64,000 nucleotides of DNA from Sunxiuqinia elliptica (GTDB taxonomy: Bacteria > Bacteroidota > Bacteroidia > Bacteroidales > Prolixibacteraceae), in NCBI RefSeq assembly GCF_900113005.1, contig NZ_FONW01000009.1, positions 124,001 through 188,000 on the forward strand. Reading direction: 5' to 3'. Shown here in pieces: positions 26,684 through 35,480 of the stretch. Positions within the stretch are counted from its first letter, which is position 1. Every line of letters begins with the position of its first letter. The notes under the pieces are model-generated. The model made no database searches. It was not told where the DNA came from and worked only from the letters and a program-made list of their open reading frames with translations. The translations under genes were made by a program, and so were the position numbers.

Positions 26684-29600
26684 TTAGAAGTTAATATTTA
26701 ATCCAAGAATAAATGTTTTAGGCTGAGGATATTGACCTCTGTCAACTCCCAATTCAGTTACCCCGTAATCATCAGGGAAACTTTCTCCAATCTCCGGATC
26801 AAAACCTGAATAGTTGGTAAATGTCAACAAGTTTTGTCCTGTAAAATAGAATCTTAGTTTATCGATACCAGTACCATTCAATACTGATTTAGGCAGCGTG
26901 TAACCCACTGTTAATGTTTTCAATCTTAAGTAATCAGCATCCTCTACAAAGAAGTCTGAAATCTGACGGTTTCCATTTGGATCAGACAAGGCAACCCGAG
27001 GAATTGAAGCTCCGGTGTTTGTCTCTGTCCAACGACCCAAAATATCATTCATTTGGTTGTAACGAGGATCAACAAACAAACCTGTATAACGCAATCCGTT
27101 CAATACTTCGTAACCTTGAACACCTTGCATAAACAATGAAAGGTCGAAATTCTTATAATCGGCTGAGAAGTTCAAGCCATAAGTAAAATCAGGGAATCCA
27201 TCTCCAATATTTGTCCGGTCATCGGCATTGATCATTCCATTTCCATCAATGTCAACAAACTTGATATCGCCAGGAACAGCATTGGGCTGAATTAGCTCAC
27301 CATTTGAATGTTTATAGGCACTTACTTCTTCAGGACTAGCAAAAATGCCATCTGTTTTCAATCCAAAGAAGTGTGCAATTGGTTCGCCAACAATTGTTCT
27401 GGAAACGGTATTTCCACGGAATGAACTTCCATAAATTGCTTCAGTTCCTTCTCCTAACTTCGTAACTTCGTTTTGAACTGTAGAGAAGTTACCCGTAACA
27501 CTGTAATGGAAATCACGACCTTTGTTTTGGTAGGTCAATGACATCTCGAAACCTTTGTTTTCAACCTCTCCGGCATTTACCCAAGGAGCTGTGTTTACAC
27601 CTGCCAACGAAGTAATTGGCACCTGCAACAAGATATCAGATGATTTCTTTTTGTAGTAGTCAGCAATCAATTCCAAGCGGTTATCCAAGAATGAAATATC
27701 GAAACCGATATCAGACTGAGTGGTTACTTCCCACTGAATATCCTGATTAACAATACCATCTTCGTATCGCCCGATAAAAGGAGTTTCTCCGGAACCGAAA
27801 ACAACATTGTAGCCATCATCATCGGTGGTGTTACGAATTGTAGTGTACAATGGATAATTGTTTCCAATGTTTTGGTTACCTAATTGTCCCCAGCTACCTC
27901 TCAACTTCAAGTTGCTAACAACATCTTTCGCTCCTTCAAAGAAAGCTTCTTCTGAAATTCTCCAACCAGCAGAGAACGAGGGGAACCAGCCCCAACGATT
28001 ATCTTCTGAAAACTTAGAGGATGCATCTCCACGTAAGTTCAACGACAACAGGTAACGGTTGTTGTAGTTGTAGTCCAAACGGGCAAAGTAAGAAAGCAAT
28101 GACCATTCTTCACGGCCTCCGGTGTACCATTTAATTTCGGTTCCGGCTGAAGGATAACGAGCTGCAGGATCTTCAGAGATGAAGTTCGCTACCCGTGAAC
28201 TTCTGTATTCCATATCAGAAGCTTCCAACGAAGTACCCAAAAGTGCATCGAAATTGTGCTTACCGAAAGACTTGTTATAAGTCAGGGTTGTTGTTGAGAT
28301 CCAACGCTCTTCGGTGTAAGTATATTCCGTCAACTCATTGTTATCGCTCTTACGACCTTCTTCAGGAATGCGTGGAACAAACCATTTATCTTGAGAGTTG
28401 GTCCAGTCATACCCCATATCTGTTTTCAGTTTCAGTCCTTCAGCAAGATCCCACTCCAGGTAAGCATTACCGAAAATACGGGTACGATTCTCATTGCGGT
28501 CTCTCCGATTGATATTTCCCACCGGGTTTTCAACATCTCCTCCTAAGATCGCTCCACTCAACTCACCTTCTGAGTTATAAACAGGAACATCAGGATGATA
28601 AACTAAAGCAGAAAAAAGAGCACCGGTATATTCACTGGTAGTATTGGCATAACCATTCTCATTTTTACTAATCAACAAGTTTTCACCAATACGAACGTTA
28701 TCGGTTAAATCAAAGCTGGTGTTAATCCGAAAGGTAGTCCGTTTGAAGTCTGTATTCTTTAGAATACCATTGTTCGCCATGTGCCCTGCTGACACATTGT
28801 ATTTTGCTTTTTCATCGCCACCAGAAATACCAAAATCATAGTTGCTGGTGTATGCATAATCTTCTAAAATCTCGTCCTGCCAATTGGTACGAGTAATTTG
28901 TGCTTCCGGAGAAGAATAATAGTCAGGAACAGTTTGCCCACTATTTTCATAGGCTTCCTTATGAATCATGTTCCGGTCGGCTGCACTTAGCGTTTCCACC
29001 TTGTTGGCAGCGCGTTGCCATCCATGATGCGTGTTGAAAGTAACATTGATTTTATTGGAAGCTGCCCCTTTTTTGGTTTGGACCAAAACCACACCGTTGG
29101 CAGCACGAGAACCATAAATAGCAGCTGCAGCAGCATCTTTCAAGACATCGATACGCTCAATATTATTCGGGTTGATGTCATTTAGGTCAGCCACTGGCAT
29201 GCCATCCACAACATACAAGGGATCGTTTTCACCAATAGTACCAATACCACGAATACGCACTGAAGCAGAAGCTCCAGGAGCACCGCTATTTTGGTAAACA
29301 GTTACCCCTGCCATTTTTCCTTGCATGGCATGGTCCAAGCCTGTTACCGGAATGTTTCTGATATCATCAATTTTCACAGAAGAAACAGCACCTGTCAGGT
29401 CAGCTTTCTTTTTAGTCGTATATCCAATGGCGACCACTTCTTCGATACCAACCGTTTCTTCTTTTAAGGTCACATTGAAAACACGCTGATTGCCAACCAA
29501 AAACTCTTGCGCTTCCATGCCAATAAATGAGAACACCAAAGTTACGTCAGGTGTTATTCCTGAAAGTGCGAAGTTCCCATCCATATCGGTAACGGTTCCT

Positions 29601-30076
29601 TTTGTGCTTCCTTTTACGATAATTGAAACACCCGGAAGTGGCGCTCCTGATGTATCGGTTACTTTTCCATTTACATCACGAGCTTGCTGGCTCATTTTAT
29701 TAGCACCTGATGTATCGGGTTTGATAATGATCAGATTGCTCTGTGTAATTGTATAGTCAACGTTCTGATCTGCGAAAAGTCGATTCAACACATCAGTGAC
29801 TGATTGGCCTGCCACTTGAATGTTTACTTTCCGATCCAGATTCAATTTTTCATTTTCATAAATAAACCGAAAGTCCGACTGACTTTCAATTGTTTGCAGA
29901 ACTTCCTTGATTGAAGTTTGCTCCAAGTCCAAGTTTAGCTTTGTATTCTGCGAATACACGGTAGCAAACACGTTCAGGCTCAAAGCAAGTACGAGGAATG
30001 CAGTTAGCTTAGTCATCAACATGAGTTTTTTTAAGACTCCCCAATGGGGAGTCCCCAATTCATACTTTTTTTTCAT
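26684..30076 (-). CDS. SusC/RagA TonB-dependent transporter with STN domain (PUL 2)
   Basis: A 1130-residue transporter. Order: signal peptide (to about 43), STN domain (about 46-118), carboxypeptidase-regulatory-like domain (about 134-205), IEEVVAIGY region (211-219) ahead of the plug, plug, and beta-barrel ending in phenylalanine. The STN domain implies signalling to the FecR encoded upstream. It imports oligosaccharides into the periplasm for the GH92, phosphatases and phosphodiesterase of the same locus. The 5' coding sequence contains a strong GC-rich hairpin (about 30036-30054) covering codons of the GTPHWGV stretch, which may affect translation. Confidence 0.93.
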   Translation of the reverse strand: MKKKYELGTPHWGVLKKLMLMTKLTAFLVLALSLNVFATVYSQNTKLNLDLEQTSIKEVLQTIESQSDFRFIYENEKLNLDRKVNIQVAGQSVTDVLNRLFADQNVDYTITQSNLIIIKPDTSGANKMSQQARDVNGKVTDTSGAPLPGVSIIVKGSTKGTVTDMDGNFALSGITPDVTLVFSFIGMEAQEFLVGNQRVFNVTLKEETVGIEEVVAIGYTTKKKADLTGAVSSVKIDDIRNIPVTGLDHAMQGKMAGVTVYQNSGAPGASASVRIRGIGTIGENDPLYVVDGMPVADLNDINPNNIERIDVLKDAAAAAIYGSRAANGVVLVQTKKGAASNKINVTFNTHHGWQRAANKVETLSAADRNMIHKEAYENSGQTVPDYYSSPEAQITRTNWQDEILEDYAYTSNYDFGISGGDEKAKYNVSAGHMANNGILKNTDFKRTTFRINTSFDLTDNVRIGENLLISKNENGYANTTSEYTGALFSALVYHPDVPVYNSEGELSGAILGGDVENPVGNINRRDRNENRTRIFGNAYLEWDLAEGLKLKTDMGYDWTNSQDKWFVPRIPEEGRKSDNNELTEYTYTEERWISTTTLTYNKSFGKHNFDALLGTSLEASDMEYRSSRVANFISEDPAARYPSAGTEIKWYTGGREEWSLLSYFARLDYNYNNRYLLSLNLRGDASSKFSEDNRWGWFPSFSAGWRISEEAFFEGAKDVVSNLKLRGSWGQLGNQNIGNNYPLYTTIRNTTDDDGYNVVFGSGETPFIGRYEDGIVNQDIQWEVTTQSDIGFDISFLDNRLELIADYYKKKSSDILLQVPITSLAGVNTAPWVNAGEVENKGFEMSLTYQNKGRDFHYSVTGNFSTVQNEVTKLGEGTEAIYGSSFRGNTVSRTIVGEPIAHFFGLKTDGIFASPEEVSAYKHSNGELIQPNAVPGDIKFVDIDGNGMINADDRTNIGDGFPDFTYGLNFSADYKNFDLSLFMQGVQGYEVLNGLRYTGLFVDPRYNQMNDILGRWTETNTGASIPRVALSDPNGNRQISDFFVEDADYLRLKTLTVGYTLPKSVLNGTGIDKLRFYFTGQNLLTFTNYSGFDPEIGESFPDDYGVTELGVDRGQYPQPKTFILGLNINF

Positions 30077-30121
30077 ACTTTTGAATTGATTTGATTAAAT
30101 ACTTTTAATTATTTGATCTTC

Positions 30122-30174
30122 AAAACCGGAAGGCGGGCAGGCCTTTCGGTTTTTTTATATGCCGGGCAAAACTA
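30122..30174 (-). promoter_or_regulatory. Candidate susC promoter and leader hairpin (PUL 2)
   Basis: In the 242-bp spacer between fecR and susC, a TAnnTTTG-type -7 box reads TAGTTTTG on the minus strand (30167-30174); no good -33 element is seen. Immediately downstream is a 13-bp hairpin (30122-30134 with 30141-30153, one G-U pair). If the promoter is real the hairpin lies near the 5' end of the susC mRNA; otherwise it may be a terminator of the sigma-fecR transcript. The rest of the spacer shows nothing recognisable. Confidence 0.4.
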
Positions 30175-30318
30175 AGTTAGGTCTGTTACAAAAACATTAC
30201 AGGGTTATTAAGTTTTGGCCCCTTTTTCTCTTTGTTTTTACATCATATGTTATCGTTTTTATCAGTCACTCTTGATTTCAGATTCGGTTATCTTTTTTCT
30301 GTCAATTTGTTCCGGTTC

Positions 30319-31305
30319 TCATCGTTTTCTAACCAGAATTTCATTTCCTTCAATTGAATATTTAATTTCACTCAACTCACTTAGGGCATGCAGCACATCT
30401 CGAATGTCTTTTTCCTCTAAAACACCCGTATAGTGAATATCCTCCCCCAACTTCTCTGGAATAATTTGAATAGAGACATCGAACCAACGCTCCAACAAAA
30501 CACTGGTTGCCTTTAATGAAGTATTATCCAAGTAGATCTTATTTTCGGTCCACCCAACGATGTGAGACAAATTAGCATCTCGCTCAGAAAAAGACTGGTC
30601 TTTGCTATTGAAAGCCATGATTTGACCGGGACTCAAAATCGTTGTTTGATTCTTTTCATTCGAGAGTTTAACACTCCCCTCAACCAAAGCGGTATGCACC
30701 ACTTCATCCTCGAGATAAGCTGAAATATTAAATGTCGTACCTAAAACTTCCAAGCCCATTCCCTGGGGCGTTTGAATACGGAAAGGATGTCCGTCTTTTG
30801 CTACGTGAAAAAAGCCTTCGCCTTTTAAAGCAACCTCACGCGATTTCGTTAATCGATTAAAATGATATTCTAATTCTGAGCCGGAATTTAGTTTCACTGT
30901 GGTGCCATCAGGTAAAACGACTTCGGTACGGCTACCGTAATCGGTGGTCAGTTGCATGTTATTTTCCTGCAACGAAAACTGCCCGGTGTAAAAAGCAAAA
31001 GCAAGGATCACGACTAGAGCTGCTGCTGCCCCCATTGCCGCATAACTTAAACGAATAAGGCGAACAACTTTTTGCTGTTTACGTTTTATCTGATGCTCAA
31101 CTTTGGTCCATGCGCTATCAGACTGATACCTCTCTGCTTTTCCCAATCTCTCGGATGTTTCCCATATTCTTTGGTACTTCTGATACGCTTGCTGGTTCTC
31201 ATCTGACTCGTTCAACCAGCTTCTCAGTTCTTCAGGCTTTTGAATTTCCCCTTCTGAGCTCAAATGGTCAACCAACTGACTTTCTATTTTTTTGGACGAT
31301 GTCAT
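30319..31305 (-). CDS. FecR-family anti-sigma factor (PUL 2)
   Basis: Counted from the ATG at 31305 (328 residues). The open frame extends to a TTG at 31404 but that would overlap the sigma gene and add an unlikely hydrophobic leader. The cytoplasmic sigma-binding region is residues 1-86, the membrane segment about 87-106, and the periplasmic FecR domain (YGSRTEVVLPDGT region) follows, with the DUF4974-like C-terminus. It should couple the STN domain of SusC to the ECF sigma encoded 76 bp upstream. Unlike its PUL 1 counterpart it has no homopolymer tract. Confidence 0.92.
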   Translation of the reverse strand: MTSSKKIESQLVDHLSSEGEIQKPEELRSWLNESDENQQAYQKYQRIWETSERLGKAERYQSDSAWTKVEHQIKRKQQKVVRLIRLSYAAMGAAAALVVILAFAFYTGQFSLQENNMQLTTDYGSRTEVVLPDGTTVKLNSGSELEYHFNRLTKSREVALKGEGFFHVAKDGHPFRIQTPQGMGLEVLGTTFNISAYLEDEVVHTALVEGSVKLSNEKNQTTILSPGQIMAFNSKDQSFSERDANLSHIVGWTENKIYLDNTSLKATSVLLERWFDVSIQIIPEKLGEDIHYTGVLEEKDIRDVLHALSELSEIKYSIEGNEILVRKR

Positions 31306-31381
31306 TGTACGTTGTTTATAGGTATGACACCCCCCAACGAAGAAGGTCCTATTCCAAAAACGAAAAAATTTTAAGAAAAAA

Positions 31382-31930
31382 CTAAAAAGCGTCTTTCGCC
31401 TCAAGGCAGGTTCTGAGGTATTGCAGTGATTTCCAAATCTGATTTTTGATTGTTTTTACCGAAGTCCCCAATTGATCTGCGATCTCAGCTTGCTTACAGC
31501 CTTCAAACCGACTCATTCGAAATACCTGTTGACAACGATCAGGCAAATCGCCAATACAATCCTCCAGAAAAGAAACGAACTCCTCTTCTTCCAAAAAATC
31601 CCGATCAACTACGCTTTCCTGAACATCGAGTTTTTTGATGTTTTGATCTCGATTAGCCTCTCCTCGCATATAATTCAAGGCCGCATTGCGCGATGCCCGA
31701 AACAAATAAGCTAAAACATTTTCCTGGATATGAATTCGTTCTCGATCATTCCACAGGCGAATAAATAGTTCCTGCACAATATCTTCAGAAGCCGAATGAT
31801 TATGAGTCAGGGTAAACACATAAGCACACAACCGGCCATAGTAACTTTCAAACAAATGCTGAAAATTAGAATAACTATCCAAAGCAATTTCTCTAACTCC
31901 GTTATTTGAGTTACTCTTTCCCACAAGCAC
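31382..31930 (-). CDS. ECF sigma-70 factor (PUL 2)
   Basis: A 182-residue sigma factor of the FecR-linked Bacteroidota group. Region 2 contains DIVQELFIRLWND, and region 4 the helix-turn-helix around IADQLGTSVKTIKNQ. The first codon is GTG at 31930, with another GTG two codons later; no in-frame ATG precedes the conserved part, so the exact start is uncertain by a few residues. It opens PUL 2 and is divergent from the GH2 gene, with 210 bp between them. Confidence 0.92.
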   Translation of the reverse strand: MLVGKSNSNNGVREIALDSYSNFQHLFESYYGRLCAYVFTLTHNHSASEDIVQELFIRLWNDRERIHIQENVLAYLFRASRNAALNYMRGEANRDQNIKKLDVQESVVDRDFLEEEEFVSFLEDCIGDLPDRCQQVFRMSRFEGCKQAEIADQLGTSVKTIKNQIWKSLQYLRTCLEAKDAF

Positions 31931-32069
31931 AAAATTGAATTGTACAAGTATAAGAAAATATTACTGGTCTTATCTTTTAAGCTCCAAGAATATTTGAGAA
32001 GTTGATCCGCCCAAGCTTCAAAGCACAAGCGAATCGGTTTAATTCCTATCGACGATGATCAATTTTACA

Positions 32070-32101
32070 TTTGTTCATCCATTTATTTCGTCTTAATTTT
32101 G
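32070..32101 (+). promoter_or_regulatory. Promoter of the GH2 gene
   Basis: A TTTG -33 element (32070-32073) and a TAATTTTG -7 box (32094-32101) are 20 bp apart, matching the Bacteroidota housekeeping promoter. The predicted 5' leader is about 33 nt. This suggests the GH2 gene is driven by the primary sigma factor rather than by the PUL ECF factor. Confidence 0.7.
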
Positions 32102-32140
32102 ATTATTTTCACTACAATCAGACACTAAGATACCAACCTT

Positions 32141-34894
32141 ATGAAAGCAATCTATTTCCTTCTCATTCTTTTGTTCGGGCTCTCGGCCACCGCTCAGAAA
32201 ACACAAATTCACTATTTATCAGGAACCGGAGCTGATCACACTGTTGAGTGGGATTTCTTCTGCTCTGCCGGGATGAATAGTCAGCAATGGACCACCATTC
32301 CTGTTCCCTCCTGCTGGGAACAACAAGGCTTTGGAGCTTACAACTACGGGCATGTTCCTTTCGATAAACGCTTGAAGGAAACGGGACGGTACAAACATCA
32401 GTTTTTTGCTCCAACAGACTGGAAAGACAGCGAAATTCAACTTGTTTTTGAAGGAGTAATGACTGACGCCGAGGTCAAGATAAACGGAAAGCAAGCTGGG
32501 CCAACTCATCAAGGAGCATTCTACCAGTTCAGCTACACTGTCTCTGATCTTATTCAATTTGGGCAAAATAACGAGCTCGAAGTTTTGGTAAAAAAACATT
32601 CGGACAATGCGTCAATCAACCATGCCGAGCGAAAAGCTGACTATTGGGTTTTTGGAGGTATTTTCCGGCCCGTTTTTCTTGCAATCAAACCCAAAACCAA
32701 TATTCAAAGGGTAGCCGTTGATGCCAAAGCGAACGGACAAATCAAAGCCGACGTTTACCTAAAAAATCACTTAAAAGCACACTCGCTACAACTTGAGATT
32801 GCTGACATGAGTGGTGTTCGATTATCCTCATTTGAACAAACCGAACTCAATGAGGAAACGCGTATTGAGGGGACCGTTCATGGTACGCACCCTTGGTCGC
32901 CGGAGTTTCCAATGCTTTACCAGGCAACTTTTAAGTTGATTGACAAACAAGGCAAGCTCATCCATCAACATACCGAGCGCATCGGATTCAGAACGATTGA
33001 AGTACGAGCCAATGATGGTATTTACGTCAATGGTGTTCGAACAAAATTGCAGGGAGTCAATCGGCATACGTTTCACCCGCGCTATGGACGGACCTCTTCA
33101 AAAGCAATCAGTATTGAGGCTGTTAATTTAATGAAAGACATGAACATGAACGCCGTTCGCATGTCGCATTATCCTCCCGACAGTCATTTTCTAGATGTTT
33201 GTGATTCTCTTGGTTTATATGTGTTGGACGAGCTATCAGGCTGGCAAACGCCTTCGTATGATGATGAGATTGGCCGTAAGCTTGTTGAAGAATTAATTGT
33301 ACGTGATGTCAACCACCCTTCCATTATTTTTTGGGACAATGGCAACGAAGGTGGCGAAAACAATACACTCAATGACGACTTTGGAGAAATCGATATTCAA
33401 CAACGCGAAGTGCTACACCCTTGGCAAGACTACAAGAAAACAAACACCGTGCACTACATCGACTACAGCTACCTGGTTAACGATGGTTTCAGCCAGCGTA
33501 AAATCTTTTTCCCCACGGAATTTTTACACGGGCTGTATGACGGTGGATTGGGTGCCGGTCTTGAAGACTACTGGCAACGCATGTGGAATGATCCCTTATG
33601 TGCTGGCGGATTTTTATGGGTGTTTGCGGATGAAGCCATCGAACGAACCGATCGCAACAATCAACTGGATACCGATGGCAATCATGCCCCTGATGGCATT
33701 TTGGGACCCTACCACGAAAAAGAAGGAAGCTTCTACACGATCAAAACTATTTGGTCTCCAATCCAATTCGAGAAGAAATACATCACTCCGGATTTCAATG
33801 GCCAATTAACTGTGGAAAACCGTTATCAGTTCACCAACCTCAACCAGTGCCGATTTGAAGTAGAATGGCTCGATTTCTCGGGCCCCGACGAGCAAGTTAA
33901 AAATAAAGCCATCGTTCGGCAACAAACACATTGCGAAGCCAAACCAGAAACTAAAACAATAGTTGAGCTCGCTCCCCAAAATGACTGGCAAAACTTTGAT
34001 GCTTTTCGCATTCGTGCTTATGATCCTTATCAACGATTGATCAACCAGTGGACCTGGCCCATAAAAACCGCCAAAGCCAAGGCTCAAGAATTGCTCATCA
34101 GCGAAACCAATACCTCTCCGCAACTCACCGAAGGCAACGGACAAATCATTGTAAAAGCCAATCAAACAACTTACATTTTTTCCAAAGTAAACGGTACCAT
34201 TCAACGAGTATTGAAAGATGGAACAACAATCCCACTTTCCAACGGCCCCATATTTGTCAGTCAGGAAAAACGAGTTTCAAAAGTATCACATCATAGCAAC
34301 CAAGAACAATGCTCAATTCGGGTTGAGTTTGAGAATTCAGACTATTTTCAGTGGATCATTGGGCAGGATGGCCGATTAAATCTGGAAGTTGCCTACCAAC
34401 CAGTTAATAATTGTTCGTATGCAGGCATTACTTTTGACTATCCTGAAAAAGAAGTGACTGGCTTAAAGTGGTTGGGCAATGGCCCTTACCGGGTTTATAA
34501 AAACCGGATGAAAGGCCCTGATTTTGGAGTATGGGAAAAAGCTTACAACAATAGTATCACCGGTTATTCCGATTACATCTACCCCGAATTTAAAGGCTAC
34601 CATTCATCCTTGTATTGGGCAAAACTGATCGGGAAAAAGGCTCCGGGATTTACTGTTTATGCACACAGCAATGATCTTTTCTTACGAGTTTTAACCCCCG
34701 ACACACCAAAAGGCCCTGCTAAAACGCAGCTTACTTACCCTCCCGGAGACATTTCATTTTTGCATGGGATTAATGCCATTGGCACCAAGTTTAAAGATGC
34801 CGAAAATCTGGGGCCTCAATCTCAGCCTTATTTTTTCAACTCAAAGAAAATTCATGGAGGCAAATTAATGATGAATCTAACGTTTGAGTTCTAA
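32141..34894 (+). CDS. GH2 family glycoside hydrolase (beta-galactosidase-like)
   Basis: A 917-residue secreted enzyme with a signal peptide (about 1-18). The N-terminal jelly-roll (PSCWEQQG, GVMTDAEVKING), Ig-like domain and TIM barrel are typical of GH2. The acid/base is Glu403 in WDNGNEGG, where LacZ-type enzymes usually have SLGNE. The nucleophile is Glu460 in FFPTEFLHG, followed by a GGLGAGLEDYW stretch that parallels LacZ. The C-terminal part (about 650-917) resembles a beta-galactosidase small-chain sandwich. Family activities include beta-galactosidase, -glucuronidase and -mannosidase; specificity is not clear. It is divergent from PUL 2 and ends at a bidirectional terminator. Confidence 0.9.
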   Translation: MKAIYFLLILLFGLSATAQKTQIHYLSGTGADHTVEWDFFCSAGMNSQQWTTIPVPSCWEQQGFGAYNYGHVPFDKRLKETGRYKHQFFAPTDWKDSEIQLVFEGVMTDAEVKINGKQAGPTHQGAFYQFSYTVSDLIQFGQNNELEVLVKKHSDNASINHAERKADYWVFGGIFRPVFLAIKPKTNIQRVAVDAKANGQIKADVYLKNHLKAHSLQLEIADMSGVRLSSFEQTELNEETRIEGTVHGTHPWSPEFPMLYQATFKLIDKQGKLIHQHTERIGFRTIEVRANDGIYVNGVRTKLQGVNRHTFHPRYGRTSSKAISIEAVNLMKDMNMNAVRMSHYPPDSHFLDVCDSLGLYVLDELSGWQTPSYDDEIGRKLVEELIVRDVNHPSIIFWDNGNEGGENNTLNDDFGEIDIQQREVLHPWQDYKKTNTVHYIDYSYLVNDGFSQRKIFFPTEFLHGLYDGGLGAGLEDYWQRMWNDPLCAGGFLWVFADEAIERTDRNNQLDTDGNHAPDGILGPYHEKEGSFYTIKTIWSPIQFEKKYITPDFNGQLTVENRYQFTNLNQCRFEVEWLDFSGPDEQVKNKAIVRQQTHCEAKPETKTIVELAPQNDWQNFDAFRIRAYDPYQRLINQWTWPIKTAKAKAQELLISETNTSPQLTEGNGQIIVKANQTTYIFSKVNGTIQRVLKDGTTIPLSNGPIFVSQEKRVSKVSHHSNQEQCSIRVEFENSDYFQWIIGQDGRLNLEVAYQPVNNCSYAGITFDYPEKEVTGLKWLGNGPYRVYKNRMKGPDFGVWEKAYNNSITGYSDYIYPEFKGYHSSLYWAKLIGKKAPGFTVYAHSNDLFLRVLTPDTPKGPAKTQLTYPPGDISFLHGINAIGTKFKDAENLGPQSQPYFFNSKKIHGGKLMMNLTFEF

Positions 34895-34900
34895 TTAACG

Positions 34901-34939
34901 AAGAAAGCGGGACTAGCTTTCTCTCTTTCCCGCTTTCTT
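34901..34939. terminator. Bidirectional terminator between GH2 and DUF4251 genes
   Basis: Perfect 12-bp arms (34901-34912 with 34928-34939) lie between two convergent genes and overlap the stop of the DUF4251 gene. T-rich sequence flanks both sides moderately. Confidence 0.75.
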
Positions 34940-35480
34940 AAATTGAATGTCCTTCAAAAACCCGGGATTCTTCCATTGAAACGACGGTTCCGTCAAAAGT
35001 CAGATTCCCTGCTCGTAATCCAGTCAACAAAGCTTTCGCATTTCCTGATGGTCCAATGGTAAACCGCAAGTCGTATATACCAATACCTGTCATTACATTC
35101 ATTTCCAAAGCAAATGTTTTCCGTTTATAATCCGGCTCCAACTCCCACTTGGTTATTCGTCCTTTAGCAGTTACTCCACCTACTCCGTTAGGACCAATTC
35201 GGTAATTTGATCCAATCTGAATCACTGCTTCCATGGAATCCACCGCAACAAAATTGATTGTTGAACTTACAAAAGCACGATTCCCATACCGATCTTGCAA
35301 AAAATCAGCCTCCAGCACAAACTGCTTATTTTCCAGCAAATGTTGCGTTGCTTTAAAGTCCGCTTCGAGTTGTGCCTTCCGCTTCTCTTTTTTGGTCATT
35401 GGTTGCACTTCAGTTGTCGTTTGCGCTACTGCTACAAGCGACATCAACACCCAAACCAAACTCACCATTACAACTCTCAT
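34938..35480 (-). CDS. DUF4251 domain protein, secreted
   Basis: A 180-residue protein with a signal peptide (about 1-20). The start is the ATG at 35480, set by a strong GGAGG ribosome-binding site 6 nt upstream (35487-35491), unusual for this phylum; a TTG two codons earlier is rejected. The body matches the Bacteroidota DUF4251 family: a repeated beta pattern with NFVAVDSMEAVIQIG and the GVGGVTAKGRI region. The family's function is unknown. It stands alone, convergent with GH2 and divergent from the hybrid histidine kinase. Confidence 0.8.
   Translation of the reverse strand: MRVVMVSLVWVLMSLVAVAQTTTEVQPMTKKEKRKAQLEADFKATQHLLENKQFVLEADFLQDRYGNRAFVSSTINFVAVDSMEAVIQIGSNYRIGPNGVGGVTAKGRITKWELEPDYKRKTFALEMNVMTGIGIYDLRFTIGPSGNAKALLTGLRAGNLTFDGTVVSMEESRVFEGHSI

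Noticed and set aside
31305-31404. Extended N-terminus of the PUL 2 FecR
   Set aside because: It starts at TTG, overlaps the sigma gene and would put a hydrophobic leader before the cytosolic domain.
33297-33809. 170-codon same-strand frame inside the GH2 gene
   Set aside because: It overlaps the catalytic region of GH2, which is intact in its own frame; no sign of a frameshift.
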